Below, one piece after another: positions 40,373-51,090 of a stretch of 64,000 bases of DNA. The notes beneath the pieces were generated by a model. That model had not been told where the DNA came from, ran no database searches, and saw nothing but the letters and a program-made list of their open reading frames with translations. The position numbers and the translations under genes are program-made. The DNA lies in NCBI RefSeq assembly GCF_020181615.1, contig NZ_CP084029.1:1447196-1511195 (forward strand), given 5' to 3'. The first letter of the stretch is position 1. Each line of letters opens with the position of its first letter. This DNA comes from [Mycobacterium] crassicus. GTDB taxonomy: Bacteria; Actinomycetota; Actinomycetes; Mycobacteriales; Mycobacteriaceae.

Positions 40373-41596
40373 GTGCTGGTCGTCCACGCCGCTGACATCC
40401 ATCTGGACAGCCCGTTGCGCGGGCTGAGCCGGATCGGTGATGACTACGCGCAAGAACTGCGGCGCAGCACCCGTCGTGCACTGGAGAATCTGGTCGCCCT
40501 CACCATGGACCGCACAGCCGACCTGCTCGTCATCGCCGGTGATCTCTATGACGGCGGCTGGCACGACTTCGGCACCGGGCAGTTCTTCATCGAGCAGATG
40601 GTGAAGCTCAAGGAGGCCAAGATCCCTGTCGTCATCGCCTCCGGCAACCACGACGCCGCCAGCCAGATCACCCGCTCGCTCACCCTGCCGCCGGGTATCC
40701 ACCTGCTGGACACTGACCAGCCGGAGAGCATCGTGTTCGACGATCTCGGCGCGGTGGTGCACGGTCAGGGCTATGCCATCCGAGACGTGCAGGAGAATCT
40801 TGCCGCCGCCTACCCGGATCGGATACCCGACCTGGTGAATATCGGGGTGCTGCACACCGCGGCCACCGGTTCACCCGAACACGACACCTACGCACCCTGT
40901 TCGGCCGCCGACCTACAGGCGCTGCGCTATGACTACCTGGCGTTGGGGCACATCCACCAGCGCGGCCCCATCCTCGAAGGCGAGTTCCCAGCGCACTTCA
41001 GCGGCAACATCCAGGGCCGAAACCCACGCGAGACCGGTGCCAAGGGGGCACTGCTGGTCGAACTCGGATCCGGAGGGCCCGCGCAGGTGACGTTCGAGGC
41101 GCTCGACGTGGCGCGCTGGGACCGGATCGAGATCGACGCCGCCGCACTCACCGAGGGCAAAGGCCTGGCCGAGGTCGCCCGGGATCGGATGCGCGAGGCG
41201 GCCCGTGACGCGCAGGGGCGGACGGTCATCGTGCGGGTCGACATCACCGGCACCACGAAACTGGCCAGCCGGCTGGCCGACAACGAATGGCTACAGGCCG
41301 AGATGAACGCCATCGCAACCGATGTCGGCGTGGTGCTGGACAAGGCGACCGCGCGGGTTCAGCCACCGCCGGCACCGGACCCAGACGCGCAACGGCTCCG
41401 CGACGCCGTCGCCGAGACCGCGGCGTCGCTGGGCGGTGACGACGCGAGAAGTGTCGTGGCCGTCCTGGACCGCGAGATCCGCGACATCTCCCGCAGCGCG
41501 GGCACCCTCGACTTCTCCGATCCGGAGGCGTTGCAGGATCTGCTCGCCCGGGCCCGCGACGGACTCGATGCCCGCCTGGCGGAGCGGCAGAGCTGA
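40373..41596 (+). CDS. sbcD: SbcD/Mre11-like exonuclease
   Basis: 407 residues; metallophosphoesterase nuclease subunit of an SbcCD complex that processes hairpins and double-strand breaks. Metal ligands visible: AADIHLDSP (Asp8, His10), AGDLYDGG, SGNHD and ALGHIHQRG. GTG 40373 preceded by GAGAGGG gives the standard N-terminus LVVHAADIHLD. The stop overlaps the sbcC-like ATG as TGATG. Equivalent to Rv1277. Confidence 0.92.
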   Translation: MLVVHAADIHLDSPLRGLSRIGDDYAQELRRSTRRALENLVALTMDRTADLLVIAGDLYDGGWHDFGTGQFFIEQMVKLKEAKIPVVIASGNHDAASQITRSLTLPPGIHLLDTDQPESIVFDDLGAVVHGQGYAIRDVQENLAAAYPDRIPDLVNIGVLHTAATGSPEHDTYAPCSAADLQALRYDYLALGHIHQRGPILEGEFPAHFSGNIQGRNPRETGAKGALLVELGSGGPAQVTFEALDVARWDRIEIDAAALTEGKGLAEVARDRMREAARDAQGRTVIVRVDITGTTKLASRLADNEWLQAEMNAIATDVGVVLDKATARVQPPPAPDPDAQRLRDAVAETAASLGGDDARSVVAVLDREIRDISRSAGTLDFSDPEALQDLLARARDGLDARLAERQS

Positions 41597-44500
41597 TGCG
41601 CATCGAACAACTCATCCTGCGGGCCTACGGCCGGTGCCGCGACGTCACCCTCGACATCGGTGACGGCGTGACCGTGGTTCTGGGCGTCAACGAGGCGGGC
41701 AAGTCGACCTCGTTGGACGCGCTGAGTGACTTCCTATGGGGAATCCCGAAGAACAGCTCGCGCGCTTCGGAATTCACCCGGTCCCAGCTGCGGATCGACG
41801 CCCTAATCGCACTGAACGACGAGCGTCGAACGGTGGTGCGGAAGTCCTCCGGACTGTTCGCCGAGGATCTTGTCACCGAGATCCCGCCACCGTGGAACCC
41901 TGGCGATCAGCTGTCCGAGCCGTGGTGGCGCACCCGGCTGGGCTTCAACCATGTGGACCTGCGGCGCGGCGGCGGTGAGGTGTTCGCCGGGTTGGGCGAC
42001 CTCGCCGACATCATTTTCGCCGCTCGCGAAGGCCACAGTGCCCGCGGGGTGCTCAGGGAGATCAGCGACGAGGCCGACAAGCTGTTCAAGCCGGACGGCC
42101 GGGCGAAGAAGGTGCAGCTGCGGATCGCGGTCGAGGAGTACAACCGGGCCGTCGCAGACCGCGACAGTCGACTCACCCGGGCGGGCGCTGTCATCGACCA
42201 ACGCAAGGTTGTGCAGGAGTTGGAAACCAAGCACCGCCACCTGCGTGACGCGGCGGTGGCGACATCGCAGGCTTTGAAGCTGGCCGAGGAGAATCGTCGC
42301 GTCATCGCCGGCGTCCTGTCGCTGGGCCAGGCGGCTCGTGAACTCGACGCCATCGACGGTCCCCGGCTCTCGCCTTCCGAACTGCTCGACTACGACGAGG
42401 CCGGTGCTGCGTGTCGTGACGCGGGAGAGCGAACCACCAAGCTGGACAACGAAATCAAATCCAAGTCCAGCGCCATCGACGCGCTTTCGGTCGATGATGG
42501 ATTGTTGGACGATCGTGCGACGTTCAACCGGCTCCACCCGGATGTGAAGGTTCGTATCGAAGATCTCCGCCGAGCGGGTGAGGAGTTCGGTGTCGCCGCG
42601 GCCGAGGCGACGGGGCATCTGCACGCGCTGCTGGGCAGCATCGGCATCGGGGCGGTTGATGATCTCGATGCGGCGGTGGCCGGCGCCAGGGTCCGCGACG
42701 ATCACGCGGCGGTCCTGGACGAGCTGGCCGATCGGATCGAGGATCTTGAGCGGCAACGTCGCACGGTCCGAGACGAGCGTGACAGGGCACTGACCGAACT
42801 GGTGGCCAAAGGCTTCACCGTCGATATCGCCACGTCGACAGCGCCTGACGCGGATGCCGTCGGCAAGCTTCGGCAAGCCCTGATTCAGGCCCGCAAAGTC
42901 GAGACCAAAGCCCAGACGCTGTTGGCTGAGGCGACGGAGGCGGTGCAGGTGCTGCAGTCAAGTGTGTCGGGCCCGCACGCCGGGGCAGAACTGACCCACG
43001 ACACCGTCACCGAGCTGCGCGGGAGCCGGGATGCACAGTGGCGGACGATCCGGTGCTCGTGGGTCAGTGGCGAGCTGCCCGATACCGCCGAGCGCGTCGA
43101 TATCGCAGCCGAATTCGATGCGCGATCGGCCACCGCCGACAATGTCGCCGACGACGAGGCAGTCGAGCGGGCGCGGGTCGCGGCCCTGGATGCTCGGGCC
43201 GAGATGCAGGTGCAGGGCCTGGAGGCGGCCCGGCAGAAGCGGAGCGATGCAGCGACATACCTGCAGGCAGTGGCCGAGGACTGCTGCCGGGTGCAGCGCG
43301 AATGGGCGGCGGCGTGGACGGAGTTGGGGGTCGTGAACGTCCCGGACGTCGACCACAGTTCGGCCATCGTCGAACTGCTCAGCACCGTGCATGTTGCCCA
43401 CGCCAGGGAGCGCTCCACCGCCGAGCAGCTCGCTGAAGTCAACGACCGCTGGTGTGTTGCGGCGGAACCGGTTGGGTTGTCGGCGGCGACGACAACCGCG
43501 GCGTGGCGCAGAAGAACCCAGGTGCTCCAGGAGATCGAGACCGTGGCCGCCAAACGCGCCAAAGAGCAGCAGCGTGAAACGAAGGCCCGCGGCAACTGGG
43601 AGTGCTTCATGGCCGAGGCCGTCGAACTCCTGCAACGGCACGAGTTGGTCGATGGAGGGCAGGCGATGCCGGCGACCATCGAGCAGGGCTTCGCGAAACT
43701 CGGCCGGCAGATCGATGCGGCGATCGCAGCCGAGGCCAAGCGCGCGACCTACCTCGAACAGATCACGGAAATGCGCACCGAGCGTGAGGAAGTGGCGCAG
43801 GCTCAACAAGACGCCTTGGCCGCACTACAACGGTTGACCGACATTCATGCTGTAACTGGCGAGCAAGATCTGGCCGTGTTGGCGGAACGCGCCCGGCAGG
43901 CCTCAGATCCGCTCAAGCAGCAGGCGGAGTCGAAGGCCGCCATCAAGAACGGGCTCGAACCCGGCAGTGACCTCCAAGACGTCATTGACCGGTTGGCCGG
44001 GCACGACGAGGTGACGGTCGCTCAGGTCGTCAAGGACACCGACACTCGCGACCAGGAGGCACGTCAAGCCGCCGATGACGTGTTGAGCGAATGGACTTCG
44101 GCGCGAGATCGCCTCAGGGAGCTCGAGGAGTCCGCCGGAGCCGCAGACGCCGAGGCCGCTGTGGCATCACAACAGGCCGAGGTGGCTCGGCTCGCGGAGG
44201 CGTGGGCGATGCTCGCCCTGCAGCGAAGGCTGTTGGAGGACGTGCTCGCCGGCCTCGGCGCCGGTGACACCCGCCCGCTGCTGGACCACGCCGGCAAGCT
44301 TCTTGAAGAGCTCACCGAGGGGCGTTGGGTCGCCTTGCGCGCCGAGTATGACGGCACCGCACCCAAACTGCGGGTGATCCGGGCCGACAACGAGCCATTT
44401 CAACCCGGACAGCTCTCCGAGGGCACCGCCGACCAGGTTTTCTTCGCACTCCGATTGGCCGGGGTTGCCGCACTGCACATCGAGCGCGTCACTGCCGGCG

Positions 44501-44754
44501 AACCGGCGCTGCCGCTGGTACTGGACGACGTGCTGATGGCCTTCGATGAAGTGCGGGTGCGAGGCGCGCTGAAGATCCTGACCTCGCTGGCCCCCGGTTT
44601 GCAGATCATCGTCTTCACCCACCACCGGCACGTTGTCGAGGCCGCGGTCGAGCTTGGCGGGATCACGGTGTCGCGTTTGCCGGAGGCGGCGTCGATCGCC
44701 GACGTCCTGGACAGCGACCTGGTTCGGGCTCAGGCCAGCCGCCCAACGGGCTGA
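41596..44754 (+). CDS. SbcC/Rad50-like AAA ATPase (YhaN type)
   Basis: 1052 residues, SMC-like partner of the SbcD nuclease. Walker A GVNEAGKST at residues 30-38, Ala/Glu/Arg-rich coiled coils over about 170-900, and Walker B VLDDVLMAFD (Asp977-978) close to the C-terminus followed by a D-loop-like FTHHRH. No Cys-x-x-Cys zinc hook is apparent, more like YhaN than classic SbcC. Longer than I recall for Rv1278 (875). Coupled to sbcD by TGATG. Confidence 0.9.
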   Translation: MRIEQLILRAYGRCRDVTLDIGDGVTVVLGVNEAGKSTSLDALSDFLWGIPKNSSRASEFTRSQLRIDALIALNDERRTVVRKSSGLFAEDLVTEIPPPWNPGDQLSEPWWRTRLGFNHVDLRRGGGEVFAGLGDLADIIFAAREGHSARGVLREISDEADKLFKPDGRAKKVQLRIAVEEYNRAVADRDSRLTRAGAVIDQRKVVQELETKHRHLRDAAVATSQALKLAEENRRVIAGVLSLGQAARELDAIDGPRLSPSELLDYDEAGAACRDAGERTTKLDNEIKSKSSAIDALSVDDGLLDDRATFNRLHPDVKVRIEDLRRAGEEFGVAAAEATGHLHALLGSIGIGAVDDLDAAVAGARVRDDHAAVLDELADRIEDLERQRRTVRDERDRALTELVAKGFTVDIATSTAPDADAVGKLRQALIQARKVETKAQTLLAEATEAVQVLQSSVSGPHAGAELTHDTVTELRGSRDAQWRTIRCSWVSGELPDTAERVDIAAEFDARSATADNVADDEAVERARVAALDARAEMQVQGLEAARQKRSDAATYLQAVAEDCCRVQREWAAAWTELGVVNVPDVDHSSAIVELLSTVHVAHARERSTAEQLAEVNDRWCVAAEPVGLSAATTTAAWRRRTQVLQEIETVAAKRAKEQQRETKARGNWECFMAEAVELLQRHELVDGGQAMPATIEQGFAKLGRQIDAAIAAEAKRATYLEQITEMRTEREEVAQAQQDALAALQRLTDIHAVTGEQDLAVLAERARQASDPLKQQAESKAAIKNGLEPGSDLQDVIDRLAGHDEVTVAQVVKDTDTRDQEARQAADDVLSEWTSARDRLRELEESAGAADAEAAVASQQAEVARLAEAWAMLALQRRLLEDVLAGLGAGDTRPLLDHAGKLLEELTEGRWVALRAEYDGTAPKLRVIRADNEPFQPGQLSEGTADQVFFALRLAGVAALHIERVTAGEPALPLVLDDVLMAFDEVRVRGALKILTSLAPGLQIIVFTHHRHVVEAAVELGGITVSRLPEAASIADVLDSDLVRAQASRPTG

Positions 44755-44816
44755 TCACCTCAACACCGAGTTCTCGGAAGTGTCCGACATTGCGGCCGGC
44801 GAGCGGCGCGACCGCA

Positions 44817-46532
44817 TCAGTCCTTCATGAAACCGATTGCGGTGTAATCCAAATCCGCCAGCCCGGGCGCCCCGAAGTTCGCCAGTGCACTGCGGACCGC
44901 CACGTTGCCGGTGGTCTGGATCAGCGGCAGGCTGAATCCTTCCTCCCACAGCAGTCGGTCGACCTCATTGGCACGAGCCCGCGCGACAGCCGGGTCGAGC
45001 GCCTCGAGTGTCTCCTCGATCTTCGCGTCGATCTGCGGGCTGCCGATCTTGCCGAAGTTGGCTTCCCCGTAGGACGCGGAGATCTGGTTCAGCCCGGCCA
45101 GCGGGAAAGCGTCACCGACCCAACTGAACTGGGCGATGTCGAAGTCGCCGACGTTGACGTAGTCGGTGAAGAAGCCACCGCCGGCCTTGGCGTCCAGCTG
45201 CAGCTTCACCCCGATCTGGGCCAGATTGTGCTGGGCGACCTGGGCGAACTGCCGGGTGCTCGACGCGTCGTAGAACAGATGCCGGATCACCAGCTGGCGA
45301 CCGTCCTTCTCCCGGAACCGGCCGTTGCGCTTCCAGCCCAGCTCGTCGAGTTCGCGGGCCGCGCGCCCAGGGTCGTAGGCCACCACGGCGCTGTTGTCCT
45401 GGTAACCCTCCTGCCCGGCGACGTAGATGTGGTTGTTCAGCGCCACCGGGTCGGCGGTCAGACCACGCTGGGTCACCTTGGCGATCGTGGTCCGGTCGAT
45501 GCCGCGCATGACCGCCAGCCGTAACGCCTTGTCGGACAGGATCGCCCCCGGCGCCCCGTTGAAGGTGAAGTGGTTCCAGGCCGGCGTCGGCGCCCGCCGG
45601 ATCGTGATGCCCTCGGTCCGCCGCGCGATGGTCAACTGATCCAGGGTGGCCACCCCGGTGGCGTCGATGGTGTGGTTCTGCAGCGCCGGCATCCGGGCGG
45701 CCTCGTCGAGCACCAGGTAGGTGATGGTGTCCAGCTTCGGGACCTTGCCCCACCAGGCGGGGTTGCGGGTCAAGATGATGCGCTGGCTGGTCCGGTCCAG
45801 GGTCGACAGCATGAACGGCCCGGCCGACGGCCCCGGTTGGCGCAGCTGGCCCTTGTTGAACACCTCCGGGTCGGCGGTCATGCTCGCCGGCAACAACATC
45901 GAATTGCCCGCGAACATGCCCCGCCACTCCGCGTAGGGCTTGGCGAAACGCACCACGGCTTGGCGGTCATCGACGCCGCGGGTGACCGAGGCGATCCGCT
46001 CGGCGCCGTTGGTGCTCGCGATCGCGAACCCGCTGTCGGCGCCGCTGGTGGCGTGTAGCTGGCTGGCGATGTCGTTCCAGGTGAGCGGGGTGCCGTCGGA
46101 CCACTTCGCCTTCGGGTTGATGGTGTAGGTGACCGTCTGCGGGTTGGCGCTGGTCAACTCCACGCTGGTGAAGTACTCGGTGTCCACCGTCGCTGAGCCG
46201 TCCGGCGCGATGTTGAACGCACGCGGCATGGTGGCCTTGAGCATGGCGGCGTTCTCGGCGAGGTTGCCGTCGATATGCAACGGGTTGAAGTTGGGCGGGA
46301 ACTGCGACATGGACAGTCGCAGGTTTCCGCCGTCGCGCAGGCTCGCCGGGTCCTGCGGGTTGATGTCGCTGGCGCTCCCGACCGCCGCGGTGCCTTCCGG
46401 GGCGGTGATGTCGACGGCCGCGCACCCGCTGAGGGCCAGCATCAACGCCACCAGGGCCGCACCCTCGTTGACTCTGCGTCCAGGGTGGGCCCTTCTCGCA
46501 CAACGTCGTCGTGAGCGCAGAGTCAACGTCAT
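44817..46532 (-). CDS. oppA: OppA-type oligopeptide-binding lipoprotein
   Basis: 571 residues, SBP family 5. A long basic N-terminus, hydrophobic stretch and lipobox ALSGC (Cys37) anchor it outside the membrane; [18 protein letters not shown] and [12 protein letters not shown] are family hallmarks. In M. tuberculosis OppABCD imports peptides such as glutathione. ATG 46532 overlaps the oppD stop (ATGA), so it is the last gene of oppBCDA. Matches Rv1280c. Confidence 0.93.
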   Translation of the reverse strand: MTLTLRSRRRCARRAHPGRRVNEGAALVALMLALSGCAAVDITAPEGTAAVGSASDINPQDPASLRDGGNLRLSMSQFPPNFNPLHIDGNLAENAAMLKATMPRAFNIAPDGSATVDTEYFTSVELTSANPQTVTYTINPKAKWSDGTPLTWNDIASQLHATSGADSGFAIASTNGAERIASVTRGVDDRQAVVRFAKPYAEWRGMFAGNSMLLPASMTADPEVFNKGQLRQPGPSAGPFMLSTLDRTSQRIILTRNPAWWGKVPKLDTITYLVLDEAARMPALQNHTIDATGVATLDQLTIARRTEGITIRRAPTPAWNHFTFNGAPGAILSDKALRLAVMRGIDRTTIAKVTQRGLTADPVALNNHIYVAGQEGYQDNSAVVAYDPGRAARELDELGWKRNGRFREKDGRQLVIRHLFYDASSTRQFAQVAQHNLAQIGVKLQLDAKAGGGFFTDYVNVGDFDIAQFSWVGDAFPLAGLNQISASYGEANFGKIGSPQIDAKIEETLEALDPAVARARANEVDRLLWEEGFSLPLIQTTGNVAVRSALANFGAPGLADLDYTAIGFMKD

Positions 46533-48358
46533 GAGGCGGGCTCCGGGTGCGGGACGGCTGCCAGCAGCCGGCGGGTGTACTCGTGTTGCGGGTCGCCGAA
46601 AACCTGGTCCGCCTCGCCCTGTTCGACGATCGCCCCGGCGAACATCACCGCCACCCGGTGCGCCAGGTGTTTGACCACCGACAGGTCGTGCGACACGAAC
46701 AGGTAGGACAGTCCGAACTGCTGCTGCAGGTCCAGCAGCAGGTTGATGATCCCGGCCTGGATCGACACGTCGAGCGCCGATACCGGCTCGTCGAGCGCGA
46801 GGATCTTCGGCTGCAGTGCCAGAGCGCGGGCGATGCCGATCCGCTGCTTCTGCCCGCCGGAGAACTCCGACGGGTAGCGCAGCGCGTCGCTGCGACGCAA
46901 CCCGACCAGCTCCAGCAACTCGGCGACCCGATCATGCGTCGACGTTTTATCGGATCCGTTGGCGCGCAAGGGCTCAGCCAGCACCTCGAAGACCGGCAGT
47001 CGCGGATCCAGGGAGGCCACCGGGTCCTGGAACACCACCTGCAGGTCGCGGCGCAACGCACGCCGGTCGGCGCGTTTCAGGGTGGCGACATCGGTGCCCA
47101 GTACCTCGATCGAACCCGACTGCGGCGCGGACAATTCCAGGATCTGGTGCAAGGTGGTGGATTTGCCCGACCCGGACTCGCCGACGATCGCCAACGTACG
47201 GCCCTGCTCCAATTCGAAGCTCACGCCGTCGACGGCGCGGACCTCGCCGACGCTGCGCCGCAGCACGCCCTTGGTCAGGGGATAGGTCTTGACCAGATCG
47301 CGGACCCGGACGACGGTGACTGACCCGCCGTACTCGGATGCCGGAACCTCGGTGCGAACGCCGTAGATCTCGGCGGCGCTGCGCCCGGTCACGTGATCGG
47401 TGTGGATGCACGCGGCCCCATGGTCGGCTCCGACGGTCAGCAACTCGGGTTCGCGTGCCCGGCACTCGTCGGTGGCCAGCGGGCAGCGCGGCGCGAACGG
47501 GCAGCCGGGCTCGATGCCGGCCAACGACGGCGGTGCCCCCGGGATCGGCACCAGCCGGGTGCCCTGGGGAGCATCCAGCCGCGGCACCGAACCCAGAAGC
47601 CCTACCGTGTAAGGCATCTGCCGATCCCGATACAGAACCCCGACGGGTGCGGCTTCCACCACCCGCCCGGCGTACATCACCAGGGCCCGGTCGGCGAACT
47701 CGGCCACCACACCCAGGTCGTGGGTGATGATCAACACCCCGGCGCCGGTGACATCGCGGGCGGTCTTGAGCACCTCCAGGATCTGGGCCTGCACCGTGAC
47801 ATCCAGCGCGGTGGTCGGCTCGTCGCAGATCAACAGATCCGGGTCGCAGGCGATGGCGATGGCGATCACCACCCGCTGGCGTTCCCCACCGGATAGTTCG
47901 TGCGGGAAGGCCCGGGCACGCTGGGCCGGCCGGTTGATACCGACCAACTCCAGCAGTTCGACCGCCCGCCGGCGGGCCGCGGCCCGCCCGAAACGCGGCT
48001 GATGCACCTCGATCGCCTCGGCGATCTGATCGCCCACGGTGTACACCGGCGTCAGGGCCGACATCGGGTCCTGGAACACCATTCCGATCGAGGCGCCGCG
48101 GAACTTCGACATCGCGGTGTCGCCCAGCCCGATCAACTGCGTGCCGTGCAGGCGCACCGAGCCGGACACCCGCGCGTGTTCGGGCAGCAGTCCCATCACG
48201 GCCATCGCCGCCGCGGATTTGCCGGAGCCGGACTCGCCGACCATCGCCACCACTTCGCCGGGGGCGACCTGGTAGCTGATGCCGCGCACCGCGTTGACCG
48301 CGCCGGCGCCGGTACCGAAGGTGACAGCGAGGTCGGTGACTTCCAGCAGTGTGCTCAT
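46529..48358 (-). CDS. oppD: OppD dual ATPase of the peptide importer
   Basis: 609 residues containing two complete ABC ATPases (an OppD-OppF fusion). Domain 1 (about 1-300) has [20 protein letters not shown] and [12 protein letters not shown]; domain 2 (about 325-609) has [20 protein letters not shown] and [12 protein letters not shown]. The OppD-type C-terminal motif with [14 protein letters not shown] after domain 1 resembles its Fe-S/cysteine loop. ATG 48358 overlaps the oppC stop (ATGA). Matches Rv1281c. Confidence 0.94.
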   Translation of the reverse strand: MSTLLEVTDLAVTFGTGAGAVNAVRGISYQVAPGEVVAMVGESGSGKSAAAMAVMGLLPEHARVSGSVRLHGTQLIGLGDTAMSKFRGASIGMVFQDPMSALTPVYTVGDQIAEAIEVHQPRFGRAAARRRAVELLELVGINRPAQRARAFPHELSGGERQRVVIAIAIACDPDLLICDEPTTALDVTVQAQILEVLKTARDVTGAGVLIITHDLGVVAEFADRALVMYAGRVVEAAPVGVLYRDRQMPYTVGLLGSVPRLDAPQGTRLVPIPGAPPSLAGIEPGCPFAPRCPLATDECRAREPELLTVGADHGAACIHTDHVTGRSAAEIYGVRTEVPASEYGGSVTVVRVRDLVKTYPLTKGVLRRSVGEVRAVDGVSFELEQGRTLAIVGESGSGKSTTLHQILELSAPQSGSIEVLGTDVATLKRADRRALRRDLQVVFQDPVASLDPRLPVFEVLAEPLRANGSDKTSTHDRVAELLELVGLRRSDALRYPSEFSGGQKQRIGIARALALQPKILALDEPVSALDVSIQAGIINLLLDLQQQFGLSYLFVSHDLSVVKHLAHRVAVMFAGAIVEQGEADQVFGDPQHEYTRRLLAAVPHPEPAS

Positions 48359-49245
48359 CCGCGACCTCGCAGACTGGCGGCGTCGGGGTCCAGGGCGTCG
48401 CGCAGGCCGTCGCCGGCGAGGTTGGCGCAGACCAGGATCGTGATCAGCACCCCGGCGGGGAACAGGAACACCCACGGGAAGGTGATCGCCGAGGCGGTGC
48501 CGTCGGCGATCAGGGTGCCCAAGGACACGTCCGGCGGCTGGATGCCGAATCCCAGGTAGCTCAAGCCGGTTTCGGCCAGGATCGCCACCGCCACGTTGAG
48601 CGCGGTGTCGATGATCAGGATCGACGCCACGTTCGGCACGATGTGGTCGATGATGATGCGCCGGCTCGAGACGCCCATATAGCGTGCGGCCCGGATGAAT
48701 TCACGCTCCCGCAGGCTCATCGTCAGCCCGCGCACCATGCGGGCGCTGATCATCCAGCTGAACCCGGCCAGCAGCAGGATCAGCATGGCGATGTTGCCGC
48801 TGTTCTTGGTGCGCGGGGTGATGATCGCGATCAGGATGAACGCCGGAACCACCAGCAGCAGATCCACCAGCCACATCAGCACCCGGTCGCGCCACCCGCC
48901 GAAGTACCCGGAGACCGCACCCACCGTCGCGGCGATCACCGTGGAGATCAGCGCCACGCACACCCCGATCAGCATGGACTTCTGCATGCCGCGCAGGATC
49001 TGTGCCAGCAGGTCCTGGCCGAGTGCGTTGGTGCCCAACAGGTGTCGGGCGCCCGGCGGAACCAGCAGGGCGTCGTAGTCCAGGTCGGTATAGGAGTAGG
49101 GCAGCAGTGGGGGCAGCGCGTAGCAGCCGATGAACATCACCGCCAGCAGCACCAGTGCACCGACGGCGGCTCGGCTGCGCAGGAACCGGCGCAGTACCAG
49201 GGTGCGCCGCGACGCGAACTCGACTTCGTTGCTCATGGTGCTCAT
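48355..49245 (-). CDS. oppC: OppC permease
   Basis: 296 residues, six-helix inner-membrane subunit of the peptide importer. An N-terminal OppC helix ([19 protein letters not shown]) and the EAA loop region [27 protein letters not shown], split here below 20 residues as [12 protein letters not shown] and IIIDHIVPN, identify it. ATG 49245 overlaps the oppB stop (ATGA). Confidence 0.93.
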   Translation of the reverse strand: MSTMSNEVEFASRRTLVLRRFLRSRAAVGALVLLAVMFIGCYALPPLLPYSYTDLDYDALLVPPGARHLLGTNALGQDLLAQILRGMQKSMLIGVCVALISTVIAATVGAVSGYFGGWRDRVLMWLVDLLLVVPAFILIAIITPRTKNSGNIAMLILLLAGFSWMISARMVRGLTMSLREREFIRAARYMGVSSRRIIIDHIVPNVASILIIDTALNVAVAILAETGLSYLGFGIQPPDVSLGTLIADGTASAITFPWVFLFPAGVLITILVCANLAGDGLRDALDPDAASLRGRG

Positions 49246-50219
49246 GACACCCGCACCCGCGGATCCAGCAGTGCGTAGATGACATCGGAGAGCAGCCCGG
49301 CGGCCAGCACCACGGCGCCGGAGAACACCGTGATGGCCGCGACGATGTTGGTGTCCTGGGTCGCCACGCCCTGCACCACCCATTCGCCCATGCCGTGCCA
49401 GCCGAAGATCTTCTCCACGAACACCGCGCCGGTCACCAGACCGGCCACCCCGTAGGCGAACAACGTCGCCATCGGGATCAGCGCGGTGCGCAGCCCGTGT
49501 TTGAACAGGGCGCGCCGTCGCGTCAGGCCCTTGGCCCGCGCGGTGCGGATGAAGTCCTGGCCGAGCACGTCGAGCATCGCGTTGCGCTGGTAGCGGCTGA
49601 AGCCGGCGGCCGCGCCCAGCGCCAGGGTCAGCGACGGCAGCACCAGGTGCTGCAGCCGATCGGCCAACCGTGGCCAGAAGCCGATGATCGCGCCCGGCGA
49701 GGTCTCCCCGGTGTAGTCGAACAGTTGGGCTCCCAGCGCCCAGTTCACCCGCAGCGCGCCCAGGATCACCAGGTTGGCGAGCACGAAGGTGGGCACCGAC
49801 AGCACCAGCAGCGCCGTGAACGTGATCACGCGGTCGGATATTCGGTACTGGCGCACCGCCCCCCAGGCGCCTGCCACCACGCCGATCACGGTGCCGGCCA
49901 GGGAGCCGACCAGCAGCAGGCGCAGGCTGACCCCGATGCGGCGCCCCAGTTCGCCGGAGACGGGTTGGCCGGTGACGGTGACACCGAAGTCGCCGCGCAC
50001 GGCGCTCGACGCCCAGTGGGCGTAACGCAGCGGAATCGGCTTGTCCAGGCCGAGTTCGGCGGCCTTGGCGTCGATGACGGACTGCGGGGGACGGGGGTTG
50101 CGCTGCATCAGGCTGTCCAGCGGAGCGAACGCCAGCGAGGTCAGGCAGAAGGTGAGGAAGGAGGCCAGCGCCAGCAGCACCAGATAGTTGAGTGCCCGGC
50201 CGGCCAGGAACCGCGTCAC
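49242..50219 (-). CDS. oppB: OppB permease
   Basis: 325 residues from GTG 50219, the same as I recall for Rv1283c. Six-helix permease with the OppB N-terminus (VTRFLAGRALNYLVLLALAS) and EAA-loop GQDFIRTARAKGLTRRRALF. First gene of oppB-C-D-A; the upstream region is shared with the divergent canA. Confidence 0.93.
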   Translation of the reverse strand: MTRFLAGRALNYLVLLALASFLTFCLTSLAFAPLDSLMQRNPRPPQSVIDAKAAELGLDKPIPLRYAHWASSAVRGDFGVTVTGQPVSGELGRRIGVSLRLLLVGSLAGTVIGVVAGAWGAVRQYRISDRVITFTALLVLSVPTFVLANLVILGALRVNWALGAQLFDYTGETSPGAIIGFWPRLADRLQHLVLPSLTLALGAAAGFSRYQRNAMLDVLGQDFIRTARAKGLTRRRALFKHGLRTALIPMATLFAYGVAGLVTGAVFVEKIFGWHGMGEWVVQGVATQDTNIVAAITVFSGAVVLAAGLLSDVIYALLDPRVRVS

Positions 50220-50277
50220 GGTGCGTTCTCGCTGACGTGCGGCATCAGCACAGGGTAAAGGGTGCCCGCCGTCCGAC

Positions 50278-50293
50278 CTCCCGCGAGCGTGCG
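50278..50293 (+). repeat. Direct repeat flanking canA, left copy
   Basis: CTCCCGCGAGCGTGCG here is repeated exactly at 50908-50923 on the other side of canA. The second copy is the left arm of a long hairpin. Confidence 0.6.
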
Positions 50294-50406
50294 TGTCCCC
50301 GACCGACATGCCGCGTCCGATTCCGTGTTCGGATGATTTTTACCCGTGGAATTCCGGGCCTGTTTCATTAGGCTCGGTGGGCGGACTGCGACAGAGGGAG
50401 AACCCC

Positions 50407-50898
50407 GTGACCGTCACCGATGACTACCTGGCCCACAACGCGGAGTACGCGAAGACCTTCACCGGTCCGCTGCCCATGCCGCCGAGCAAGCACGTTGCGG
50501 TGGTGGCCTGTATGGACGCCCGGCTGGACGTCTATCGGGTGCTCGGGATCAACGAGGGCGAGGCGCACAGCATTCGCAACGCCGGCGGGGTGATCACCGA
50601 GGACACCATCCGGTCGCTGGCCATCAGCCAGAAGCTGCTGGGAACCCGCGAGATCATCCTGATCCACCACACCGACTGCGGGATGCTCACCTTCACCGAT
50701 GACGAGTTCAAGCGCTCGATCCTGGAGGAGACCGGTATCCGGCCGGGCTGGGCGCCGGAGGCGTTCCCGGATCCGGCCGAGGACGTGCGGCAGTCGCTGC
50801 GGCGGGTCAAGGCCAGCCCGTTCATCACCCAGACGACCTCGCTGCGGGGCTTCGTGTTCGACGTGGCCACCGGCAAGCTCGGCGAGATCACCGTCTAG
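50407..50898 (+). CDS. canA: Beta-carbonic anhydrase
   Basis: 163 residues, equal to Rv1284. Interconverts CO2 and bicarbonate with a zinc held by Cys35, His88 and Cys91, with Asp37-Arg39 completing the site (ACMDARLD; IHHTDCGM). GTG 50407 follows GGGAGAA; the longer frame has no supporting features. Divergent from opp, followed by a hairpin and the cys operon. Confidence 0.96.
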   Translation: MTVTDDYLAHNAEYAKTFTGPLPMPPSKHVAVVACMDARLDVYRVLGINEGEAHSIRNAGGVITEDTIRSLAISQKLLGTREIILIHHTDCGMLTFTDDEFKRSILEETGIRPGWAPEAFPDPAEDVRQSLRRVKASPFITQTTSLRGFVFDVATGKLGEITV

Positions 50899-50910
50899 CG
50901 GCGCCATCTC

Positions 50911-50964
50911 CCGCGAGCGTGCGGGTCGGTACGCCTGCACGCGTACATCGGTGCACGCTCGCGG
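50911..50964. terminator. Nested hairpin after canA
   Basis: Outer arms CCGCGAGCGTGC (50911-50922) and GCACGCTCGCGG (50953-50964) pair perfectly; an inner stem GTACGC/GCGTAC (50929-50946) sits inside. No U-tract follows. Probably terminates canA. Confidence 0.6.
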
Positions 50965-50994
50965 CCGGGGTAGCGGGTCGCCGGGGCGTCGGCG

Positions 50995-51025
50995 TTGACA
51001 GTAACCCAGCCCGCCTGGTTACATA
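50995..51025 (+). promoter_or_regulatory. Probable promoter of cysD-cysNC-cysQ
   Basis: Consensus TTGACA (50995-51000) with TACATA (51020-51025) after a wide 19-base spacer. TATAAC at 51032-51037 is an alternative -10. Confidence 0.45.
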
Positions 51026-51040
51026 CCCGGCTATAACAAT

Positions 51041-51066
51041 TAATCTGGTAAATCTCACCAAGATTA
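51041..51066. promoter_or_regulatory. AT-rich inverted repeat upstream of cysD, candidate Rrf2 site
   Basis: TAATCTGGT (51041-51049) and ACCAAGATTA (51057-51066) form an inverted repeat with one extra base, spacer 7, at or just after the transcription start. It is strikingly AT-rich for this genome. The Rrf2 regulator at the end of the operon is the likely binder. Confidence 0.5.
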
Positions 51067-51090
51067 TCAGATATCCCGGGCAAGGACATC

